In this document: positions 22,799 to 33,790 of the stretch, one piece after another | How the letters are laid out: every line of letters begins with the position of its first letter | Numbering within the stretch: position 1 is the stretch's first letter | Assembly (NCBI GenBank): GCA_036346205.1 | Contig: JARFJB010001278.1 | Coordinates: 7,991,001 to 8,055,000, forward strand | Length of the DNA stretch: 64,000 bases | From: Vesta saturnalis | Taxonomy: Eukaryota > Arthropoda > Insecta > Coleoptera > Lampyridae | Direction: 5' to 3' | Position numbers and translations under genes: made by a program | Notes under the pieces: model-generated | What the model saw: only the letters and a program-made list of their open reading frames with translations | The model's database searches: none | What the model was told of the DNA's origin: nothing

Positions 22799-24789
22799 TA
22801 GGGAATGCTACATCGTCCGGGGCACGATTTGGCCAGTAACCGGTCTGCTCGCTATGATATTACTCAAGAAAACAATACAATTGCCTCGGATCGACCTGGC
22901 TACAAGGGGCGGTCAAGGTCGAAACAGACAGGCCCCGTTGCTGACGACTGTGCAAGGAATGAATGGCGAGTCGGTACGTGGAATGTTAGAGGTATGCATG
23001 GTAAAGAATTTGAAATTGCGAATGTAATGTACGAAAGACACCTTGATATTCTGTGTGTATCGGAGACAAAGCGCAAAGGAAAGGATGCTGTGGAGATGGA
23101 GGATGGCAGCCTGGCACTATGGTCAGGAGTTGAGACGGAAGTGCATGTGCAAAAGGAGTTGGGGTGATCATAAGTGAAAGAGCGAAAAGATGTGTTAAAC
23201 AGTACGAATTAGTATCTCCCGGGTAATATGGGTTAGAATGAAAGTGGAGTTTCGAAGAATTTTTCTTATTGCATGCTATGCACCGGTGAATGGAGAAAGA
23301 GACCAGGAGCGTGAGAACTTCTGGAATGAGTAGAGAACGTGTTGAACGTATGTAAGCCAAACGAAAGAGTGATTATATTGGGGATATGAACGGATGGGTG
23401 GGTGTACAGAGAGAACATAGTGAACGCGTTCTAGGAAAGTTCGGAGACCAAAGAACCAATGAGAACGGTGAACACCTGCTGAACATCTGTGTGGAGAGAA
23501 GCCTGTTTGTATCCAATACGTGGTTTAAACATAAAAATGTGCATATGTATACATGGCAAAGAGGTGAATCTAAAAGTATGATAGACTTGATAGTGTATGA
23601 TGAACGGCTTAGAAACCTGGTGAAAGACACAAAAGTAATGCGCGGAGCGGAGTGTGGATCGGACCACTTTTGGTGGTATCGAGAGTGTGTTTAGGGCAAA
23701 AGTGGGTTGGAGAAGGAAAGCAAACGTAGTGCGAACGTCCAGAATTAGGGTTGACAAACTAGTGGATAATGGTGCGAGAATGAAATACGTAGATGCTGTG
23801 AATAAAGAGTTGAATGTGAATGAAACAGTGTGGAACGAACAAATAAAAGACACTGACGTTGAAAGTGCATGGATAAGCTTGAAAACTCTGTTGTCAATTG
23901 TGCCGTGCGAATATGTGGAAGAGTGATTGTAGGTAACAGAAAAAATGTGCTTGGTGGAATGAGTCGGTAAAAAGGCAGTAAGTAAGAAAAAGATGCGTAC
24001 ATGGCAATGATTGCTGCAAAAATGAGACTGAGAAGAAACGATTGTATGAGGTGTACAGATTAAGAAACAAAGAAGCGAAGGAGGCAGTGAGAATAAGTAA
24101 AGAGGAAGTGATGGCTGTGAAGGAGAGAAAATGCAGAATGATTTTGAGGGAAACAAAAACTCTTCTGGAAATGGGTCAAAATACAAACGTGGCCCAAAAC
24201 AGAACGCTGCAGGAGTGATGAATGATAGAAACGAAATAGTATGGGACGATTGTGAAGTGAGGAAATGCTGGCAAGAATATTTCGGAAAGCTGTACAGTAG
24301 TGAGGAAAGTAAGACTGAAGGGTTAAATAAGGAGAATATAGAAGAAATGATGAATGAAACTGAGAAGGATATTGGAATAAATGAGGTAGAGAAAACGGTA
24401 GGAAGGTTGAAAACGGCAAGGGAGCAGGCGTAGATGAAATCACTGGTGAAATGCTCAAGTATGGTGGTGCAAAGCTTATACGAAGATTGCGTGAATTATT
24501 CAATGTATGCCTTATGTGTGGAAAAGTGCCGAGTGATTGGAAGAGCGCGATCATTGTACCATTGTATAAAGGTAAGGGGAACAAGAGTGATTGTAAGAAC
24601 TACAGAGGAATAAGCTTGCTCAGCGTACCTGGTAAAGTTTTGGAAGAATACTGATTGATAGAGTACGAGAAACTACACAATCTAAGATGTGGGATGTGCA
24701 AGGTGGCTTCATGCCAGGGAGAGGATGTGTCGATCAGATGGTTGCTCTCCAGCAGGTGATCGAAAAGTGTTTAAAGGTAAAAGGAAGAA
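22799..24789 (+). mobile_element. 3'-truncated non-LTR retrotransposon (LINE 1 of 3)
   Basis: It comprises the endonuclease and first part of the reverse transcriptase. The sequence ends abruptly at 24789, where the second copy of the hAT duplication begins, so the YADD-containing half and the 3' tail are gone. LINEs normally lose 5' sequence; loss of the 3' half here points to the duplication breakpoint rather than to retrotransposition. Confidence 0.8.
22805..24780 (+). pseudogene. APE endonuclease-reverse transcriptase polyprotein (frameshifted)
   Basis: Order of motifs: WRVGTWNVRGMHGKE (endonuclease start with catalytic Asn), LDILCVSETKRKG (catalytic Glu), FLIACYAPVNGERD, IILGDMNGWVG (catalytic Asp-Asn), NTWFKHKNVHMYTW, SMIDLIVYDERL and GSDHF (terminal Asp-His). 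These are followed by a linker and reverse transcriptase motifs VPSDWKSAIIVPLYKGKG, CKNYRGISLLSVPGKV and GGFMPGRGCVDQM. The frame is broken near 23130, 23200-23340, 23670 and 24430-24650. The same order of motifs is common in RTE/CR1-related elements and in craniofacial development protein 2-like annotations; I cannot settle the clade. Minus-strand frames across this region are shadows. Confidence 0.85.
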
Positions 24790-26974
24790 CCTTTAAATTT
24801 TGTGAAAAATTTTTGATCCAATTTTTTTAATTAAAGTGCAATATTTTGGAAAAAATAAATTTAAAGAAGGTGTTTGAATTGATAAGGTTTGGAAACCTTG
24901 AAAGAAAAAAGAATTTGGGGAGCAATTGGGATTTCGGATTTTGGTGGTTTTCATTGGTTTAGGGCCCATGGGTTGTCCCACCATATTCCATCCAGAAGCG
25001 CGGCTGCTCCTCTACTACCTGATCCCACCAACATGCCATCAGTCGGCAGTCGTCTGCCAGGCACCCATTGTGTCAGGTGCTTTGTTGCTTGTATCTTTGC
25101 CATTTTGTTGTCATATGTATAATAAGTTCGAATGTAAAATGGTAAAAGCGTATGTTTTTGGTTTTGGGAAAAGTGTTATATTTGAGCGGTTCTAAGAAAT
25201 AGTTACAACAGCAGAAGTTGGATGGGACCCGAAAATTCAAGAAACTGGACTTTTATAAAACCTACCACTACCAATGTAAGTGAAACTGCAATTCCAGAAC
25301 CTGATAATAATCAACCTGGTAAAAATACTGCAAGCACTTTTCACTTACGTGAATTTCAAGAAAAGTGCTAATTTTTATGAGCAAAAACTGTTTGAAATTC
25401 GTTGAAATTAAAATATTTTGATACTGACATAGGTAACTTTCAAGGGCCTAAACATAGGGACAAAGAAGCTAATTGGCATCTAGCAATGCAGCAAAAGGGC
25501 CGTTCCTAAAGATTTAATTAGTAAACGATCTTTAGTACTGACTACTACTTATTTAAAAATGAAACTAGACAAAAGTAGACAGATTATGGTTACGCTATTC
25601 ACCAACTTTAAATGGGTTTATGTGAGCCGTTGAACCTTAGTGAGTGTCCTGAAAGTCGTAATTGGCGTGATGGGAAAATTTGTGATTGGCAGGGCTTAGT
25701 AAGCAAATTAAAAACATGAGTAGCGCAGCACATCTTCGAGCTTATTACGTATACGCTTCTTGGACAAAATAAAACCATTGCTGATCAAATTTCTGATGAG
25801 AGGAGAAAATGGAAAGATGTCTTCGTTAGAATCGTAATGTTTGTGTACATTGGTTATATGCTCGTTACCGTTTCGGCCACAGGGAAGATATCAGTAAAAT
25901 AGGACAACCCAGAGTGGCAATTTCCGATATGGAACTGGAACTGAGATTTAATGGTCTACAAACTATTGCCCAGCACTTTTAGACACCACAAAATTTAAGT
26001 AATATGTCAAATAAAGATATCAGGAAAAGGCAAGAGCACTTGTAAAGAAATATCCTTCTGACATATCTGACAACTTAGAATATCAGGTTATTTCATTTAA
26101 ATCTCTACTGCCAAGGAAGTCACAGAAAAGCGTCAAAGAAAGTGCAATTTTATTGATTGATGAAAATGCTTGCCTTTCATCGTGCCTCCCAGACCTCATC
26201 TCTGCACTTCACCTGTATTGGACACTACCTGTCACCGCAGCGATAGCTGAGCGAAACTTCAACACTAAAGGTGATAAACTCATATTTGAGAAGCTCTACG
26301 TCACAATACGCCTTAGTGATCTAGCAGTTTTAAGTATAGAAAATGAAGAAACTTGCAAGATAGACATGTATCAAGTAGTGGACAAATTTCTTTTGTTAAA
26401 AAGAGAAGATTGGTGAACAATTTAAAACCTTCATAAGTATTAAAGACTGCTCATAGTTATGATTAAAAGTTTTCAAACAAAAATATAACAATCAATAAGG
26501 AATTTGTGCGTGTTTATGTCTGTTGTTGAGTGTGTATAACGTAATAGGACAAGGGTTAAGCATAGCACCACGAACAGGTTAACATGTCGTTGTTCAACCT
26601 ATTCGTCATGGTATACGGTTAACCCTTTGCTATTCGTCGTCTACTGCTAAGGATTGCTCTTAAATGTGAGATCAAAACCAATTTTGATATGGAAATACAC
26701 GATCATTGAACCTACATTCTAAAAATATTTAGGTATATACAGGGTGATTGAAAAAATGCCAACCCAAACCTGTGTTTTGTCAATAGAACACCCTGTATAT
26801 ATTCGCATTTTGGATTTACTGTTACATTTAGAATAAAAGTATACAAATTTGTATCTGTATCTAACTGTTCTGCAGATATCGTCATTTTAACCCTTAATAT
26901 CCTAGCGTTACATATAAGTAACGCAAAATGACGAAATCTTTTGCAGTTGCATTCGAACTTTTGCTTTTATATCA
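24790..26974 (+). repeat. Segmental duplication, copy 2 (pairs with 18098-20457)
   Basis: Collinear with copy 1 but scattered with dozens of 1-10 bp deletions and few substitutions. It runs without a break into the complete piggyBac at 26891. Shared lesions with copy 1 (TTG start and the ELELRF deletion junction) show that both descend from an already broken hAT copy. Confidence 0.85.
25182..26425 (+). pseudogene. hAT transposase relic, copy 2
   Basis: Same layout as the 18.6-kb copy: TTG before SGSKK, TTF zinc finger remnant, deletion junction at TATGGAACTGGAACTGAG, then a hATC domain (LPVTAAIAERNF, IRLSDLAVLSIENEETCKI) readable at 26153-26416. The zinc-finger Cys-Pro-Cys-Trp block is destroyed by short deletions, and no frame longer than 87 codons survives. 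Bias to short deletions, often in runs of the same base, may be genuine decay or reflect low-quality assembly of this copy. Confidence 0.8.
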
Positions 26975-27089
26975 AAGGGTGTAAGTCATTACATAGTTTA
27001 AAAGTTTTTAATCGTTACTGACGACATATAAGAGTTTTGTGTGTTCAACAGGTTGATTTGTTAAGTGTTGTTTTAAAAAACCGTGAAAA

Positions 27090-29150
27090 ATGGATCCCAC
27101 ATTAGAGTAAGTATTATTTTATTTATGTTTTCTCATAAACTGTGGCTAAATTGATAAATAACATTCTTAAATAGTTGAACTTTCTTAGTAACACACTAAT
27201 TTTACAAATGGGTTCCATGTTTTTTTTATATTCGTCGCAGAACTGCAGTGTTCCATATAAGTAACGCTAGGATAATATAAAAGCATTTTTTATGTAATGT
27301 TCTGGTTATGTTTTTTTGTTTCTTCTACTTATTATAGAATCCTGCCATATTATTGCTGGGGAGAGGGGTATAATTGTTGCTGCCAGGATCTTTTGTATTA
27401 GAATTACTATTTTCAGGCGAGGGTACGCCGATGATGAGTTAGATGTAACTGCTATTTACACAGAGCCCCCAGATGTCAGTGCCTTGACTGATGAGGATTC
27501 CGGAGATGAGGAAGATATCAGTGATTTAGACAGACTTACTGGACGCCAGCTTCGTGCCGCGGTAGAAGTTTTACTGCGAAACAATAACCGCATAAATAGT
27601 GACAGTATGCAACAAAATACAAGTCTTGACGTAGACAATAGCGAGCTTGAGGGAAAAGGAAATCAAACAACATTTCTATGGACAAGTGGTGATCTACAAG
27701 ATCGAGGTACAGAATTTTTCCCTCTAGATTTTCATAAGTTTGCTAACTGTACTCCTGTTGAAGTATTTGAAATATTTTGGGATAACGATATTTTTGAATA
27801 TTTGGTGGATGAATCTAGAAAATACGCTATTTTTAAAAATGTTTCAGACCCAAAGATCACTTCGGCGGAGATAAAATGTGCTTTGGCTATTCTGGTTCTA
27901 AGTGGTTATGACGTGAAACCAGCGAGGCGATTCTACTGGGATTCCAAAAGTGACATTGGTGAAAAATGCTATGCGGGAAAAAAGAGTTGAAGTAATTATG
28001 CAGTTGCTTCACTTGGCTAATAACAATACACCAGACAAAACTGACAAGGCATGGAAAATCCGCCCATTGATGGATAAGCTAAAAAAGAAATTTCTAAAAC
28101 ACGTTGTACCTGAAGAGCATATAAATTATGATGAATCTATGGTAAAATATTTTGGCAGACATTCCTGCAAGCAATTCATAAGGGACAAACCTACACGCTT
28201 CGGGTACAAAATGTGGTCTCTTAACACTAAAGGAGGATACTTAATCAACTTTGATCTATACCAGGGCAAAAATTCTAGAAGCTGTGAATATTACGAAGTC
28301 CTCTATGGCAAATCAACTGCTCCAATGGTTGCCATGTTAAAAGAATTTCCAGAAACTAAACGAAATATGCCCTATAAATTATATACCGACAATTTGTTTA
28401 AGAGTGCAACCTTACTCCGAGATATGCGAGATATTGGTATCTGGTGCACTGGGACAGTAAGAGAAAATCGCCTACCGAGAGGAATTCCACTGCTGGACAA
28501 AAAAAAAGGTGGATAAAAAAACTCGAGGTAAGCATTACTCCGTTTTGGACCGTGAGAATGGCATTATTTTTGTGCGGTGGATAGATAATAACGTGGTAAC
28601 GGTTGAATCACCTTATTATGGAGTTGAAGCGATATCATATGTGAAAAGATTTTCCCAAAGTGAAAAAAAGATTATGCATGTTTCACGGCCTAATCTAATT
28701 GGAAAGTATAACAGCTCAATGGGAGATACCGATCTGATGGACCATAACGTTGCTAGGTATCGAATTTCCATTCGTTCAAAGAAGTGGTGGTGGTGTCTAT
28801 TTACCTGGATGGTAGATATAAGTATCCATAATGCATGGTATCTCTACAATAGAGGAAATAATAATTCTGTTCCGCAACTTGATTTTCGCAGAGATATTGT
28901 GATTACCTATCTCTCAAAATATGGCACACCAGCTAAGGGTGCAGGCAGACATCTTTGTCAAACAGCTCTGGAAGTAGGGTAAGCAATGATGTACGCAATG
29001 GTGGTTATAATCATTTGTTGACACATCCCAAACAAAAAAAGGAGGCGCTGTGCGAATGAAAAATGTGGTCCCAGTGTCCGAACGGTGTGTGTGAGATGTG
29101 ATATTGGCCTTTGCATAGACTGCAACATAGACTTTCATAAAAAACTATGA
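27090..29150 (+). pseudogene. piggyBac transposase with 5' intron (frameshifted)
   Basis: DDD transposase that would cut and paste at TTAA. Exon 1 (27090-27106) gives MDPTL plus two bases of a Glu codon. Removing the 310-bp intron joins it in frame to ERGYADDELDV, an acidic N-terminus typical of the family. Catalytic region: first Asp in NYDESMVKYFGRHS, second in YTDNLFKS, third in MGDTDLMDHN, with TGTVRENRLP and FTWMVDISIHNAW conserved. The C-terminal Cys-rich finger (CANEKCGPS, CVRCDIGLCIDC) ends at TGA 29150. Lesions: frameshift with loss of a few codons near 27955, one extra A in the run at 28500, and shifts near 28977 and 29040. Two of these sit in or beside A-runs and could be sequence errors, so an almost intact gene cannot be excluded. 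Confidence 0.9.
27107..27416 (+). other. Predicted intron in piggyBac transposase
   Basis: Donor GTAAGTATT and acceptor TTTTCAG flank 310 bp that contain stops. Splicing restores a continuous N-terminal frame. No experimental support. Confidence 0.75.
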
Positions 29151-29438
29151 TTTTTAAGTTTAAATTTACCACTTTGAAAAAGGGTTACCATGTTACGGTT
29201 TTTATTTATTTATTTTTTTTGCTCTCATATGTTCCTAGAGTTACATATATGTAACACCCTATATCTCCAAAAAAAGTTGTTTCATTTTCAGAAGATGTTT
29301 CTTAGGTATTTTACGCAAAAAGAAATACGTTCTGCCCAAAAAATCAAAATTTGAATATTAAGGGTTAATACCAAAATAGAGTTAACTTTGGAACCACGAC
29401 ACGAGCGTAGTCACGACGATTTTGTAAATCTGTTTATA

Positions 29439-31228
29439 CCACCGACTATTAATAATAGACCACTAACAAACAAACTGGGAAATTTTTCGAAAACATGTAA
29501 AACTATACAGAATGATTAACTTACGTGAAATGTAATTTTTCTCAATATTTTCAAATACAACACCCTGTATATTTTTTCACATTTAGATTCCCCGTGGAAA
29601 GTAGATATTAATTGATAATCTGTTTCATAGCCATAAGTCGGACCCTTCTTGAGATATCGACGTTCTATTTGAAAATATTGACATACAGAAGAACAAATAA
29701 AATCCAGAGCAAATAAGAAAATACGAATGGCAAATAAATTATTTAACTGATAGGAAAACTTAATTAATAGGCTAGTCGCTCGTAATAAAGAGGGACAATT
29801 GCATCTATTGTTTTCACGTTTGTGTAATTATTAAAATATTGTTCCATTAGTTTGTGTGTTTTTGGATTGTCGTGTTGTTAGTTTTTGTATAAAATGAATT
29901 TTTCCAAAGAAATGGTCCATATGATCTTTATTTACGGCGAAGCTCAAATAAATGCTTTGCTGGCTACCCGTTTGTACTGTGAACGTCAATGTAGCTGAGA
30001 GATTAAAAATTCTGGATGTGTGTGCTACCTCAAGCGCGCAAAAACAAGCCCAAATGAAGAAATTGAGTTTCAAGTTGTGGCATCTTTTATTAAAAATCCG
30101 CAAATTAGTGCCAGAGAGCTAAGTAGACAACTAGACCTAAATCGAAATACAGTTCGCAGCTTTATTAAAAAAAAACGAATTGCATCCTTATCATACCGAG
30201 CAACATCAAGCTTTAAGTGAAATTGATATTCAAAATCGTGAATCTTTCTGCCAATGGGTAACTACTGAAATCAATGAAGAAGCCAATTTTGTTAATAACA
30301 TTCTATTCAGATACTAATCCACAAATCTTAAGAGTTGTTGATCACCAGCATCGATGGTCAGTTAATGTGTGGGGTGGCATAATTAATTTTAATTTGGTTG
30401 ATCTTTTATTTGATGGGAGTCTTACTGGAGAAAGATATTTACAGTTATTGGAAAATGACTTACCCGAGCTTTTAGAAAATATCGAGGTAGATAATATTCG
30501 TACGATGTGGTTTCAACTTGGCGCCCCTCCACACTATGCAATCAACGTTAGGCAATATCTCGATAGAAATTATCCGATGAGGTGGATAGGAAGAGGTAGA
30601 GTGCTAAACTTGCCAGCCAGATCACCGGATCTTACGCCCCTTGATTTCTTCCTTTGGGGCTACGTTAAAGTAAAAGTTTACCAACATCCTCCCACCACAA
30701 GCGAAGATATGAAAAATAGAATTAGAGTTGCGTTTCCATCCATTTCGCCTCTAATGTTGTTGCAAGTGAATCTTTCGTTTACCGAGCGAATTGCAGTGTT
30801 TAGTTAGGCGTGATCAGCGTTTCGAACATTTAATTTGAATTTATGGTTTTATTCGTTTATGTTTACTTGTTCAATTTATTTTTAGATGTAGATAATTATT
30901 TTAATGTTTAGTTTTCCTATCAGTTAAAGAATTTATTTGCCATTCGTATTTTCTAATTTGCTCCTGGATTTTGTTTTATTTGTTCTTCTGTATGTCAATA
31001 TTTTCAAATAAAGCTCAAGAAGGGTCCGTCTTATAGCTATGAAACCTGTTATCAATTAGTATTTACTTTTCACGGGGAATCGAAATGTGAAAAAATATAC
31101 AGGGTGTTGCATTTGAAAAAATTGAGAAAAATTACACTTCACGTAAGTTAATCATTCTGTATAGTTTTACATGTTTTCGAAAAATTTCCCAGTTTGTTTG
31201 TTAGTAGACTATTATTAATAGTCGGTGC
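29439..31228 (+). mobile_element. DD41D transposon, copy C, complete with about 320-bp TIRs
   Basis: Left arm 29439 to about 29757 and right arm about 30909-31228 are reverse complements. The termini read CCACCGACTATTAATAATAG and its near complement, and each is followed by TA outside (29437-29438 and 31229-31230). An internal CACCCTGTATA motif lies about 120 bp in from each end. Total length is 1,790 bp. It landed in the 3' end of the hAT composite. Confidence 0.9.
29894..30834 (+). pseudogene. DD41D transposase, copy C (first catalytic region deleted)
   Basis: Starts MNFSKEMVHMIFIYGEAQ and has a second helix-turn-helix readable as ISARELSRQLDLNRNTV. After frameshifts, RESFCQWVTTEINEE leads to ILFSD, where sequence jumps directly to NPQILRVVDHQHRWSVNVWGG. 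The segment between WSDE and the HYW motif is deleted. The second catalytic Asp is replaced by Leu (QLGAPPH); the third is present (TPLDFFLWGY), with 41 residues between them. The C-terminus frameshifts near 30800 and ends in RFEHLI. Non-functional. It differs at most positions from copies A and D, so it is a separate subfamily. Confidence 0.85.
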
Positions 31229-31285
31229 TAAGGGCCCCAAAAATTTGTTGGCGGGAGGGCCCCCTATTACTTACCGCCGCCACTA

Positions 31286-31293
31286 GATCAGGA
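31286..31293 (+). repeat. Right target-site duplication of hAT insertion
   Basis: GATCAGGA, identical to 17129-17136. Confidence 0.85.
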
Positions 31294-31420
31294 TTTTTAC
31301 GTTTGTACATTGTTTTTATATACACGTGTATAAACGGAAGATAGTAAAATGCTCAATATGAGGTGTTTAGTCGCCGTTGTAGATCAAGATTCTTTTCTTC
31401 CTATATTCTACGTGAAATAA
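31294..31420. repeat. Satellite monomer, continuation of 15779-17128 array
   Basis: It shows the same blocks as the array: ACACGTGTATAAACGG, GAGGTGTTTAG and TAGATCAAGATTCTTTTCTTC. It is the right half of the monomer cut by the hAT insertion. Confidence 0.75.
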
Positions 31421-33540
31421 ATTTATTTGAACATCTTAAACAATTCTTGAAGATATTAGCACTACTGAGGACGGTAACTGTAGTTGTTATCGAAACGTAT
31501 AGATTTATGTAAAATATCAATACTGTAGGTAGCACACTACGAAAATTTGATGAATACATTGATAATATTCCGATTGAAGTTGTTGTCGCGATAGCAAAAG
31601 TTAATTACTGAAGGTTATTATATAATAATTGTTATTTGAGAATGGTTTGTATTTCTTTGTTGTTGTAAGAAATGTGTGTAGGGTTTTAACTGAGGGTGGT
31701 CCCCAACCAGATGTTTTAAGTTGCAGGTGCAGGCTAAACTGATTTATCGAAGGGCAAGACAAATCACTAAATATGTTTATAAAAGCGTTTTGAAAATAAA
31801 AATGTCAGTATTATACAAAAAACTACACCGCGGTCAAAGAAAAATTTGTTCATGAGTTGAAATGTGATAGTTTAAATACAGGATTTCTACGGTTGATTGC
31901 ACATGTTAATTAGAAATAATGTTTCTTTTTATAATTAAAGGCAAACGCGTTCACACGAAATATTTTTATTGCTTTTGTTAGTTGATCTAGAAAATAGGGG
32001 GTGAGGGAATAAAAACGGTTTGTTGTGCTCAGAACGGGGAGTTTTGATTAGAATTTTCAAAGCGCGCGGGAGTAAGATTTGACATCGATTCGGTGTTTGT
32101 TTAATTAGATCTTCTTTTCGTTGTTTTGTGTTAATCAATAAATCCGAGTATTTAAACATTTGTGCTGGTGAAAGCTTAAAAGGATAACCTACATTGATAA
32201 TGTAAGTAAAAGAAAAGATTTTGCGGTTTGTGAAATTACACAGAAAAGGTCATTCTACCTACTCATTTAAATTGTTCAAGCCAAACTGAAACCCGAACCT
32301 GCAAAACTGTTGTGTTCATTGAAATTACGCAAACATAGCGAAGCACACTCTTTTCTCTCTTTATGTGTTCTATTTTGTGTATTGATAATTCCAACCTGTA
32401 TTTATAACGATAAAACCACAAACGATCATAGGTATAAAGTCAGAAGCTGACTCTAATGATCTAATTATTTATATATTTATCCAAATGTCCTCTTGTTACC
32501 GTTATATGCCTATATGTCTATATTTTTGTGTTTTGTTTTATGCCTAAGAAGAATTGAGAGCGTTATTATCTTGCATTTGTAATAATACGTACTAATCATG
32601 TTGGTGAATCGGTGTTGCAGGACTTTATGTCAGATGTTATACTTTGAATGGTTTTTCTGTGTAATCTATTGTATCATTCATTTAACTAAAAGCAGACAGG
32701 AATTGGTTCCAAAAGGGATCCCCTGTTTGTTATTTATTACTTGTTTATTTTTCTTTAATTTGAATACCATTTATAGAACTGATTTTATGTTTATTTGTGA
32801 CTAAACGTCGTTTTAGGCAATATGATAGATTTTGTACACCTTTAATACCGATAGAGTAGTGTTGATACCTATTTAACCCTTTGATTGCGATTAATTTGTG
32901 TTACCTTATTTTTGTTTTTTTTCTTTGTGTGAGTATTATCGGAATAAAGGAAGTTTTCTTGGTGATTCTTTTTCTCCCGATGTAAATAGGATGACGAGCG
33001 AATTACCAGGTAGCACAACTCGTTTATCTCAATTACCGTTTTGTTTCATTTAATTACCTTGGCAACTTATGCAACAAATTAACCTTATCCGACCCTATCT
33101 CCTGCACATTACACAACGTAGGTTATTTGCCCCCTAGACGACCACTGTTTTTTTTAATCAGGTTAGAATTTTGCGAGTTCTAGATCAGATTTGTAAATCA
33201 ACTCTGATTATTTAATCACGGCCAGTAAGGGAGATTTAAGCTATTAATTGGAGTAAGCCTAACATTAGCCGACGTAGCATCATTCTCAGTGACATCAATT
33301 TAAGCAATTAATAATAGCATCTTATCAGTCAAATTAAGATGCATCCTTTAGCTATTGTTTTGTCTCTTGAATTTGCATTAATGCGAACAAGTTCAAATTA
33401 CACGTTAACATGATAGGGTACATTTGGGATACGACAATACAAAAATACATCATTAAGAAAACTAAAAAAGTTAAGTACTTTAATTATAATAAATGTAGTT
33501 TAAATAATTTGAAGCCAACGTAGACTCTAAAGCACACACA
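31421..33540. other. AT-rich DNA, no gene recognised
   Basis: Frames at 31935-32159 (minus) and 32598-32804 (plus) lack domains or neighbours. No terminal repeats, microsatellites or RNA structures were seen. Confidence 0.45.
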
Positions 33541-33544
33541 AATC

Positions 33545-33790
33545 TATGACGCAAACGAATGAAACTAATGAAGCAAATGAGCCAATAAGGCTAATGAGAT
33601 TAATGAGACTAATAAGTCAAAAGGGGACATGGATAAAATCGGCGATAAGGCGAATAAGTCGAACGCAGATAACAGAGTGAACAAACCAAAGGAGGAGAAA
33701 TGGGCGAATGAAGGAATTAAGCGAATTAAGAGAATCAAGTAAATTAGCGAATTATGATTAACTGTAGCGGGTGTGGCGAGTATAGGGGGT
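33545..33790. repeat. Degenerate 9-bp minisatellite
   Basis: Units such as GAATGAAAC, TAATGAAGC and AATGAGATT repeat with drift for about 245 bp. The consensus resembles that of the tract at 15601. A 107-codon minus-strand frame across it is best explained by the period being a multiple of three. Confidence 0.6.

Larger units (their letters stand above)
26891..29364 (+). mobile_element. piggyBac transposon, complete ends, TTAA duplication
   Basis: Left terminus CCCTTAATAT after TTAA (26887-26890); right terminus ATATTAAGGG before TTAA (29365-29368). The length is 2,474 bp, normal for the family. Subterminal palindromes based on GTTACATATAAGTAAC lie near both ends (26900, 27255, 29245). It is inserted in the 3' flank of hAT copy 2. 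Confidence 0.9.
17137..31285 (+). mobile_element. 14.15-kb hAT insertion with nested elements
   Basis: The left terminus is CAGTGGCGCC and the right terminus is CGCCGCCACTA (final G changed to A), flanked by the duplication GATCAGGA. The flanks join into one satellite monomer, proving insertion. Between the ends are a hAT transposase relic (18.6-19.9 kb), a degenerate tandem-repeat block, a truncated LINE, a second copy of the transposase relic (25.2-26.4 kb), a piggyBac with TTAA ends (26891-29364) and a DD41D element with TA ends (29439-31228). I infer one ordinary hAT insertion that was later enlarged by a duplication and three further elements. Confidence 0.75.

Noticed and set aside
22986..24584. 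Minus-strand frames of 85-251 codons across the LINE
   Set aside because: They are complements of the plus-strand endonuclease-reverse transcriptase, which carries recognisable motifs.
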